A stretch of DNA of 39,668 bases from a virus: positions 1 to 39,668 of the IMG/VR virus record IMGVR_UViG_3300048837_000652. One strand, 5' to 3'. Made by a program: the position numbers and the translations under genes. Below, piece after piece: positions 7,605 through 13,007 of this stretch (its first letter is position 1; every line of letters starts with the position of its first letter). The notes beneath the pieces are model-generated. The model did no database searches. It was not told the DNA's origin and saw only the letters and a program-made list of their open reading frames with translations.

Positions 7605-7629
7605 ACGGACTGACGAGATAGGAGACCCA

Positions 7630-8289
7630 ATGTACGACGACCTCCTGACCCTCCTCCGCACCTCCTTCGGCTGGGACGTGGAGCCGAGCGCGCTGCCGTA
7701 CTGGCCGACCGTCGAGCGCGCGATCGCCGAGGGGCGGACGCCGGAGGCGATCTGCGCGGCCCTGAACGCTCAGGTGAACCGCGAGGCCCCGCCTCCGCCC
7801 GGGCACCCGCTTCCGAACGGGCTCTTCGGCTACAAGCTCAACCGCACGTTCGGCGGCGGCGCGCACTTCTCCCACCTCTCGACCGAGCAGGCGTTCGGCT
7901 ACCAGCCCCAGGACGCCCCCTTCCGGGGGAAGCCGCCGGCGCTGTACGCAGAGGACGCGCTCACGCTCATGCGCCACGGCTGGCGGTTCGACGGGCAGAG
8001 CCAGTTCCTCGACCTCTCGACCGAGTCGGGTCAGGCCGAGTACGACCGGCGCTACGCCTGGGCGATGGCCAACCTGCCGCGTCCGTGGAACGCGATCGAC
8101 CCGGACCTCTGGATCTACCTCGTGATGACGGGGGAAATCCCGTCGGCGTACCAGCCGTTCGGCTCGAAGCCGCACACGCCGTACGACCTCGTCTTCGGCC
8201 TCTCCTTCCAGAAGTACCTCGATAACCAGTGGGCCGTCCGACGGATGCAGCGGCTCCCGTGGCTCCCCGACGGCTCGGAGAACAAGTAG
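7630..8289 (+). CDS. Hypothetical protein
   Basis: A 219-residue soluble protein of no recognised family. It begins MYDDLLTLLRTSFGWD, has an alpha-helical N-terminal third with a Pro-rich stretch (EAPPPPGHPLPNG) and an aromatic-rich C-terminal half (WAMANLPRPWNAIDPDLWIY). No signal peptide or membrane segment is seen. The ribosome site is AGGAG upstream of ATG 7630. It lies between the exported fibre/esterase pair and the lysis genes, directly abutting the next gene with no gap. Neighbours suggest a late-expressed protein, but the role is unknown. Confidence 0.8.
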   Translation: MYDDLLTLLRTSFGWDVEPSALPYWPTVERAIAEGRTPEAICAALNAQVNREAPPPPGHPLPNGLFGYKLNRTFGGGAHFSHLSTEQAFGYQPQDAPFRGKPPALYAEDALTLMRHGWRFDGQSQFLDLSTESGQAEYDRRYAWAMANLPRPWNAIDPDLWIYLVMTGEIPSAYQPFGSKPHTPYDLVFGLSFQKYLDNQWAVRRMQRLPWLPDGSENK

Positions 8290-8676
8290 ATGTTCGGCCG
8301 CGGCTCCTCTCCCCGCGGATTCGGGCGGCGCTCGTATGCCCGCGCGCTGCCCGCCTTTTTCGTCATCGTCGTCCTCTCCGCGTGCTCCGGCATCCCCGCC
8401 CCGACCGTCTGCTATCAGGTCACGGGCGCCACGGTTCACGCCGTCGACACCGGCATGTCCGTCGCGGGCGACCTCTACAGAGACGGCAAGCTGAACGACG
8501 CGCAGAAGGCGAAGCTCGTTGCCGCGCATGACGTGTACCGTCCCGCCGCGCAGTCTGCCGTCGCCGGGTGCAAGGCCGTGCAGTCGCAGGGCGACGTAGA
8601 CAAGCTCGTCGCGCAGCTGAAGATCGCAGCCGACAAGCTCCTCGAAGCGCTCGTCGCGGCAGGGGTGATCCGGTGA
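8290..8676 (+). CDS. Lipoprotein of the lysis cassette
   Basis: A 128-residue predicted lipoprotein. An arginine-rich n-region is followed by a hydrophobic stretch (AFFVIVVL) and the lipobox LSAC at about residue 32, so the mature protein would be anchored by its N-terminal lipidated cysteine. The mature part is helical with two further cysteines. First gene of a cassette with holins and a transglycosylase, it could act at the outer membrane during lysis like an outer-membrane spanin, or in superinfection exclusion. It lacks the proline-rich character of Rz1 proteins, so the spanin role is only a possibility. Confidence 0.72.
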   Translation: MFGRGSSPRGFGRRSYARALPAFFVIVVLSACSGIPAPTVCYQVTGATVHAVDTGMSVAGDLYRDGKLNDAQKAKLVAAHDVYRPAAQSAVAGCKAVQSQGDVDKLVAQLKIAADKLLEALVAAGVIR

Positions 8677-8849
8677 GCGGCGTCGAGATCGCGCTCGGCC
8701 TGCTCCTGAAGTACGGCCCTGCCGTCTACGAAGTGGCGCGGAAGCTGCTGGCGAAGAAGGATCTCCCGACCGAAGCGGAGTGGAAGGAACTGGACGACAT
8801 CCTTCTGAAGACTGGCGAAAGCTACTTCGCGCCGAAGGTGCAGCCGTGA
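8673..8849 (+). CDS. Small amphipathic hypothetical protein
   Basis: A 58-residue protein from GTG 8673, overlapping the lipoprotein stop (GTGA) and preceded by AGGGGTGA. It has a moderately hydrophobic N-terminal helix (VEIALGLLLKYGPAVYEVA) and an acidic second half. The length and position just before a holin are common for small phage lysis-cassette proteins. No enzymatic motif is seen. A longer frame upstream is open but lacks a ribosome site. Confidence 0.62.
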   Translation: MSGVEIALGLLLKYGPAVYEVARKLLAKKDLPTEAEWKELDDILLKTGESYFAPKVQP

Positions 8850-9064
8850 GGGCGTGGACCGACTCCAAGACGGTCAAGTACCTGATTCTCACCTTCCTCG
8901 GGACCGTGCTGCTCCAGCTCGTACCGATGCTTCAGGCCCACGAGGTCGATTGGTGGGCTCTCGGAGCGCAGGCCGTCGGCACGCTCGCGGCGATCCTAAT
9001 CCGTGTCGCCCAGAACGACCTCAACGCGCCGATCTCCCTCCTCAACCGGGGGCCGAAGGAATGA
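8846..9064 (+). CDS. Holin-like membrane protein
   Basis: A 72-residue protein from GTG 8846 with two predicted membrane helices: about 12-31 (YLILTFLGTVLLQLVPM) and about 38-57 (WALGAQAVGTLAAILIRVA), joined by a short acidic turn. Size and topology fit small two-helix holins that make pores and time lysis. It overlaps its neighbours by 4 bases on each side, so the cassette is translationally coupled. The next gene is also holin-like, and which one sets the lysis time cannot be told from sequence. Confidence 0.68.
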   Translation: MRAWTDSKTVKYLILTFLGTVLLQLVPMLQAHEVDWWALGAQAVGTLAAILIRVAQNDLNAPISLLNRGPKE

Positions 9065-9573
9065 TCCTCGTCCGCCTCCGCACGCGCGCCGGGCTGTACC
9101 TCTCGGGCCTGCTGGTCTTCTGCGGGATCTCGCTCGCGGCGCAGGCGACGCAGGCCGTCACGCGCTCAGAGATGGAGGCGTTCGTCTACAGCACGCTGGC
9201 CGTCGCGGGGCTGGCGACGCTCGGCGGCGGGGCCGGAGTCATCGCGTGGATTCTCGCGCGGGATCGCTCGCTCCAGCGGGAGCACCTCGCGCAGATCATC
9301 ACGGCGATCTCGGAGCTTGCCACCGGCCTCAACCGGGCCGTCCGGGCGCTCGAACAGCACGACGACGATCCATACGCGCACCGGGCGGCGAGCGAGCATA
9401 ACCACGGCCCGATGGACAAGAAGCTGGACGCGCTCGACCGCAAGGTGGACGCGATCCTGCTCGACTGCGAGGGGCGCGCGTGCTCCGGCCGCGACCCGTC
9501 CGCCTCGCCCTCCCGCCGTCGCGCGACCGACCCGGACGGGGCGGACCCCACGCCGGAGAGGGGGAGCCGGTGA
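9061..9573 (+). CDS. Membrane protein with coiled coil, holin or inner-membrane spanin-like
   Basis: A 170-residue protein starting at ATG 9061. It has two predicted membrane helices (about 13-30 and 43-66, the latter LAVAGLATLGGGAGVIAWIL), then a heptad-patterned region (REHLAQIITAISELATGL and KLDALDRKVDAILL) and a charged, probably disordered tail. It could be a second holin/antiholin or an inner-membrane spanin partner of the lipoprotein at 8290. It overlaps the upstream holin and the downstream transglycosylase by 4 bases. Confidence 0.62.
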   Translation: MILVRLRTRAGLYLSGLLVFCGISLAAQATQAVTRSEMEAFVYSTLAVAGLATLGGGAGVIAWILARDRSLQREHLAQIITAISELATGLNRAVRALEQHDDDPYAHRAASEHNHGPMDKKLDALDRKVDAILLDCEGRACSGRDPSASPSRRRATDPDGADPTPERGSR

Positions 9574-10103
9574 CGGTCCTCGTCTCCGACGTTGCCGCCG
9601 CCGTCTCGGCCGCTGCCTCGCGGCACGGGCTCGACGCCTGCATCCTCGCGGCGCTGGTCGTCAAGGAGTCCTCCGGCGACCCGCTCGCCATGCGCGCCGA
9701 GCCGCGCTATCAGTGGCTCTGGGACGCCGACAAGTGGGAGCCGTTCCGGCGGCTGTCAGAGGAGGAGCGCCGGTCTGCGACGCCCCCGGCTGACTTCCGT
9801 GCGCCGGTCGGTGTGAGTGCCGCGACCGAATGGAGCTCCCAGCGGACGAGCTGGGGACTCTGCCAGGTGATGGGCGCGACGGCGCGCGAGCGCGGTTACC
9901 GCGGCCGGTTCCTCTCGGCGCTCTGCGAGCCGACGCTTGGGGTGGAGTACGGCGCGCGGCACCTCGCGCTGCTCATGGCCCGGTACGACGCGATGTCGGC
10001 GCTGAGCGCCTACAACGCGGGACGCCCGACCGACGCGAATGAGGAGAGCTACGTGCGGCCAATCCTGCGCTGGGCCGAGGAGTTCCGGAGGGACGGGTTC
10101 TAG
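9570..10103 (+). CDS. Endolysin, lytic transglycosylase (SLT domain)
   Basis: A 177-residue peptidoglycan-cleaving enzyme of the soluble lytic transglycosylase/lysozyme-like fold. The catalytic glutamate is Glu33 in the ES motif (LVVKESSGDP). The GLxQ motif appears as SWGLCQVMGATARERGY, and the AYNAG motif as SALSAYNAG. There is no signal peptide, so release depends on the holins upstream. The start is GTG 9570 overlapping the preceding stop. It closes the lysis cassette, which in this phage is embedded within the head genes. Confidence 0.88.
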   Translation: MTVLVSDVAAAVSAAASRHGLDACILAALVVKESSGDPLAMRAEPRYQWLWDADKWEPFRRLSEEERRSATPPADFRAPVGVSAATEWSSQRTSWGLCQVMGATARERGYRGRFLSALCEPTLGVEYGARHLALLMARYDAMSALSAYNAGRPTDANEESYVRPILRWAEEFRRDGF

Positions 10104-10105
10104 CC

Positions 10106-11614
10106 GTGAGCGACTTCCCGCTGCTCGACCGGATTCTCGCGCTTTGGATGAAGCGCCGACTCATCACGCCAGAGCAGGCCGCGCGTGTTGCAGATGCGCT
10201 ACGCGGACAGGTCTTTTCCCTCGCACAACAGTGGGAGGAGAAAGTCCTCGAGAAGGTACGTGATGTTCTCGGCAAGGCGATCGCCGAAGGCTGGTCCATG
10301 AAGGAGTTCAAGGACGCAGCCGCCGAGACGCTCGCGCGCTTCAATGACGGCAACTATGCCGAGGTCGTCTTCCGGACCAACGTCTCGAACGCAGCCGCAG
10401 CCGGGCGCTACGAGGAGATGTTCGCTCCGGAATACGTGGACGAGGCGCCGTATTGGGAGTTCGCCGCCGTCACCGATGCGCGGAACGACGCCGACGACGA
10501 ATGCCCGGACACGCGCTGCCGGTGGCTGAACGGGAAGACGTTCCGCAAGACCGACACGGCGGCGCAGGCATTCCTTCCGCCGCTCCACTTCCAGTGCTTC
10601 CCCGCCGGTACGCCGGTCCGCGGCCGATTCGATGGCGGGCTAAAAGCCCTTTACTCTGGGGAAGTCGTCGAGATGGTGACCCGGCGAGGGAATAGGCTTG
10701 CCGTAACCAGAAATCATCCCGTAGCGACGCCGCATGGACTCGTCCCGGCGTACACACTCCGCGAAGGCGATGCACTCCTGTGCTATCCGGGAGGCATCGA
10801 AGACCGGCTTGATTCGGACAGGGCGAACGTAGCGGTGTCGGCTGTCTTTGACCCTGATGATTCCAGACTGCCGGTCGTACGCCACTACGAACAGGACGGA
10901 CCATCCGAGATCGACAAGACGCTGGAGACGCTCGCGTTGATGGGCGACCTGCGTCGTACCGCGCCACGGGCTACCGATGATCTCTACGGCGACGCACGCG
11001 CCATCGATGGAGATGTCGAGGTTGTAACGCTCAACGGCGAGTTGTTGCGTCACAGCGGCCCCGAGCGAGCGGAGCGCGGCAGCGACCTCCTTCTCTCCGC
11101 GATGCACGAAGCGAAGGCGCTCGTATCGCGTGCGCGCCAGCTTCGCCATCGTATCGGCGGACTTTTCCTTCCCGGTAGCAGCCTTCCAGGCGGCACCGCA
11201 CTGGCGTTCGACGGCGGCGCGGTCCTTCTTCAGCGCAGCCCATTTGATGAACTCCGCTTCGGAGCGGCCACGCGGGGAGACGCCACGATCGAGAAGTCTC
11301 GCGCGGATCGCGCCGCGTGCGACCCCGAGCGAATCGGCGATTCGCTTCTCAGACTCCCCGGACTGGTAGCGGTTGACGATGTCATCCACGTCGAGAGCAA
11401 GCTTGTACGGCATCTCCCTGTCTATGACCTCCAGTCGCCTTACGGCTGGATTTTAGCAGGGAACATCTACGCTAGCAACTGCCGCTGCATGACGATCGAA
11501 CGGACCGAGATGGAACTGAAAGGCGCTGTCATGTCTGGTGATCGCATCCCGTTCTCTCCGGTTTCGGGATGGGGCGGCAACCGGCTCACGTCGCTCCTGG
11601 GAGGGCTCCTCTGA
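10106..11614 (+). CDS. MuF-like minor head protein interrupted by an intein
   Basis: A 502-residue precursor. Residues 1-163 and 459-502 make up a phage Mu gpF-type head morphogenesis protein of 207 residues: a helical N-terminus, then VFRTNVSNAAAAGRYEEM, WEFAAVTDARNDADDECPDTRCRWLNG and LPPLHFQ, which rejoins CRCMTIERTE to restore the family's LHxxCRC motif. Residues 164-458 are an intein. The mature F protein normally sits inside the head by the portal and helps assembly. The start ATG/GTG region overlaps nothing and follows the endolysin by 2 bases. The stop is immediately followed by the next gene. The opposite strand of the intein carries another gene. Confidence 0.9.
   Translation: MSDFPLLDRILALWMKRRLITPEQAARVADALRGQVFSLAQQWEEKVLEKVRDVLGKAIAEGWSMKEFKDAAAETLARFNDGNYAEVVFRTNVSNAAAAGRYEEMFAPEYVDEAPYWEFAAVTDARNDADDECPDTRCRWLNGKTFRKTDTAAQAFLPPLHFQCFPAGTPVRGRFDGGLKALYSGEVVEMVTRRGNRLAVTRNHPVATPHGLVPAYTLREGDALLCYPGGIEDRLDSDRANVAVSAVFDPDDSRLPVVRHYEQDGPSEIDKTLETLALMGDLRRTAPRATDDLYGDARAIDGDVEVVTLNGELLRHSGPERAERGSDLLLSAMHEAKALVSRARQLRHRIGGLFLPGSSLPGGTALAFDGGAVLLQRSPFDELRFGAATRGDATIEKSRADRAACDPERIGDSLLRLPGLVAVDDVIHVESKLVRHLPVYDLQSPYGWILAGNIYASNCRCMTIERTEMELKGAVMSGDRIPFSPVSGWGGNRLTSLLGGLL
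10640..11413 (-). CDS. Antisense homing endonuclease-like protein within the intein (HTH plus Vsr/EDxHD-like)
   Basis: The only convincing minus-strand gene: 257 residues, ATG at 11413. Residues about 8-48 form a resolvase-like helix-turn-helix (DIVNRYQSGESEKRIADSLG, then VARGAIRARLLDRG). Residues about 105-180 match the Vsr-like endonuclease pattern found in phage homing endonucleases: a conserved E.L.SLG helix, ERYNLDISIDG (Asp133), VAVEIIGSPW (Glu144, Trp150), HQRERLQRLVDLGWSVLFV. The core covers the intein's usual endonuclease slot but in reverse orientation; the C-terminal tail is antisense to intein block B. It would cut intein-less MuF genes to spread the intein. It has its own promoter-like sequence upstream. 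Confidence 0.82.
   Translation of the reverse strand: MPYKLALDVDDIVNRYQSGESEKRIADSLGVARGAIRARLLDRGVSPRGRSEAEFIKWAALKKDRAAVERQCGAAWKAATGKEKSADTMAKLARTRYERLRFVHRGEKEVAAALRSLGAAVTQQLAVERYNLDISIDGACVAVEIIGSPWRGTTQVAHQRERLQRLVDLGWSVLFVVAYDRQSGIIRVKDSRHRYVRPVRIKPVFDASRIAQECIAFAECVRRDESMRRRYGMISGYGKPIPSPGHHLDDFPRVKGF
11450..11478 (-). promoter_or_regulatory. Sigma70-like promoter for the antisense endonuclease
   Basis: Reading the minus strand, TTGCTA (11478-11473) and TAAAAT (11455-11450) are separated by exactly 17 bases, close to the TTGACA/TATAAT consensus. Transcription would begin near 11443, about 30 bases before ATG 11413. The leader contains GGAGGT (14 bases before the ATG) and GGGAG next to the ATG. 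The promoter lies across intein blocks F/G and the splice junction, so one DNA stretch serves both strands. Confidence 0.6.
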
Positions 11615-12063
11615 TGGCGAACGAATACGCTGCTGCGGCCGACGTGCTAGCAACGCTTGGAACTGATCTCCTCGACGATCTGGCGAAGGACTCCGACACG
11701 GTTGGCGCTACGGACCATACGCTCGCGCTTGTCGAGCAGTGCAGCCGCATCGTTGACGGGTACGTCGGGAGCCGGTATGTCGTCCCGCTCACAGCGGCGG
11801 CTGCCGTAGCAACCGTCCGGCCGCACGTCGTGAATATGGCCCGATGGATGCTACTGGAGCGGCGATTCTCGGGACGCTACGACACGGAAGGCGCGCGGTG
11901 GTTGTACGAGCAGTCGCTCGCGTGGCTGCGCGACGTGCGGGACGGGAAGGCCGACGTGACGGGCGCGACCTTGAAGGGCGACTCTGCCGCGACCTCGGCC
12001 GGGACGACCTCATGGACGAGCAACACCGTCATGTACCCGGTCGGGTACTCGCGGGGATTCTGA
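11614..12063 (+). CDS. Head-tail connector, Mu gp36-like (DUF1320)
   Basis: A 149-residue protein from ATG 11614, overlapping the MuF stop. The pattern (ANEYAAAADVLATLGTDLL, a helix with VEQCSRIVDGYVGSRYVVPL, then NMARWMLLERRF and WLRDVRDGKADV) is that of Mu gp36/DUF1320 proteins, which act as an adaptor at the head-tail interface. Its place between MuF and the G-like gene fits. The C-terminal end is Ser/Thr-rich (SAATSAGTTSWTSN). An in-frame extension upstream lies inside the MuF gene and has no ribosome site. Confidence 0.8.
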   Translation: MANEYAAAADVLATLGTDLLDDLAKDSDTVGATDHTLALVEQCSRIVDGYVGSRYVVPLTAAAAVATVRPHVVNMARWMLLERRFSGRYDTEGARWLYEQSLAWLRDVRDGKADVTGATLKGDSAATSAGTTSWTSNTVMYPVGYSRGF

Positions 12064-12064
12064 C

Positions 12065-12541
12065 GTGCCGGTCTTGATGCGCGCGACGGTAGCCGGGAAC
12101 GCAAAGCAGCGGCTATCGCTGGCCGCGAAGGGCATCGCGCCCGAAAGGATCACGTCGAGCGTCACGCGTGGGATGGTGCAGAGCTTCTTCCCGGACCTGT
12201 TCCGCGGGAACGCCTATCAGTGGCAGCGTCCTCTTCGCGGAGGTATGCCGCTCTGGGACACTGGCACGCACATCCTCTCTGCGTTCTCCTACGGAGCGTC
12301 CGGCGCGCTGGGCTGGATTCGCAACGGGTTCAAGTACGCGCACGTTCACGACAAGGGGATGACGATCAAGGCGAAGAACGCGAAGTATCTCCGCTTCAAG
12401 ATTCGCGGTGGCGGCTGGGCGCAGAAGAAGGAAGTCACCATCCCGCGCCGGCGCTTCCTGTTCTGGTCAGCGTCGGCCATTCGGTTCGCACGCGGGCGTG
12501 TTGAGAACCTCGTCCGCAGCGCGACGAAGAGGCACGCATGA
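12065..12541 (+). CDS. Virion morphogenesis protein, Mu gpG-like
   Basis: A 158-residue basic protein from GTG 12065 (ATG 12077 is an alternative). Features of the phage virion morphogenesis family are present: GNAYQWQRPLRGGMPLWDTG, the tyrosine/histidine segment KYAHVHDKG, and a C-terminal PRRRFLFWSA. In Mu, gpG has been linked to assembly and tail attachment. Similar small proteins act as tail-completion or head-closure factors. It overlaps the next gene by 4 bases. The match is by family pattern. Confidence 0.75.
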   Translation: MPVLMRATVAGNAKQRLSLAAKGIAPERITSSVTRGMVQSFFPDLFRGNAYQWQRPLRGGMPLWDTGTHILSAFSYGASGALGWIRNGFKYAHVHDKGMTIKAKNAKYLRFKIRGGGWAQKKEVTIPRRRFLFWSASAIRFARGRVENLVRSATKRHA

Positions 12542-12984
12542 GCAACATCGGCTCGATCCGCACCGGCATCCACGCGGCACTAGGCGCGATCGTCGGCCTC
12601 GAGACTGTTCAGCGGTACAACGCGGCCGACGAAACGCACGCGCTCGAGATCGCAAAGCGCCGGCCCTGCCTCGTCGTCGTCTCGCGCGGCCTTGCCAAGG
12701 GCAATGGGCCGCTCTCGCAACTGAAGAAGAACACCCTTCGCTATCTCTGGACGATTCTCGTCGTCACTGACGACATGCGCGACGCCGTCGGCGCGGTGGA
12801 GGAAGCCGAGACGCTCCTCGACCTCGTCCTCGAGATCCGTGAGGACGAGGTTCACACGATCGACGGCGAGCCCGTCCGGCTCCGGCTGGTCGAGGCCGCG
12901 CCGCAAGTCCCGCCGGATCGGCCCGTCGAGGCCGGCCCGTGCGTCTATCCCGTCAGATTCGAGACAACCGAGGTGCTGGCGTGA
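12538..12984 (+). CDS. Tail terminator-like protein, Mu gp37-like (DUF1834)
   Basis: A 148-residue alpha/beta protein with the layout of DUF1834/gp37-type proteins: an N-terminal helix (GSIRTGIHAALGAI), a central strand set (CLVVVSRGLAKG, LRYLWTILVVTDDM), a helical segment (VEEAETLLDLVLEI) and a C-terminal strand (CVYPVRFETTEVLA). Such proteins cap the end of the tail tube near the head. It directly precedes the tail tube gene, as expected for a tail terminator. It starts inside the stop of the G-like gene. Confidence 0.72.
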   Translation: MSNIGSIRTGIHAALGAIVGLETVQRYNAADETHALEIAKRRPCLVVVSRGLAKGNGPLSQLKKNTLRYLWTILVVTDDMRDAVGAVEEAETLLDLVLEIREDEVHTIDGEPVRLRLVEAAPQVPPDRPVEAGPCVYPVRFETTEVLA

Positions 12985-13007
12985 CCCGCACCCGCAAGGA
13001 GGACTAG

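Larger units (their letters stand above)
10595..11479 (+). mobile_element. Intein in MuF protein
   Basis: A 295-residue intein, from Cys1 (codon 10595) to Asn295 (codon 11477), with Cys+1 following. Block A is CFPAGTPVRG. Block B has the TxxH motif as TRNH (38-41) with HPVATPHGLVPA. Block F is VYDLQSPYGWILAG, and block G is YASN|C. The penultimate residue is Ser rather than the usual His. No LAGLIDADG or HNH motif occurs on this strand; the middle (about residues 60-270) looks like the antisense of the gene at 11413-10640. Base composition is visibly less G+C rich than the flanking exteins, including rare codons such as TTA, which suggests recent transfer. Confidence 0.88.

Noticed and set aside
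7045-8892. 615-codon minus-strand frame
   Set aside because: Crosses four supported genes and has the same shadow composition; no motif or ribosome site.
10770-11395. Plus-strand middle of the intein as a conventional endonuclease domain
   Set aside because: No LAGLIDADG, HNH or GIY-YIG motif in that frame; its sequence is explained as the antisense of the minus-strand gene.
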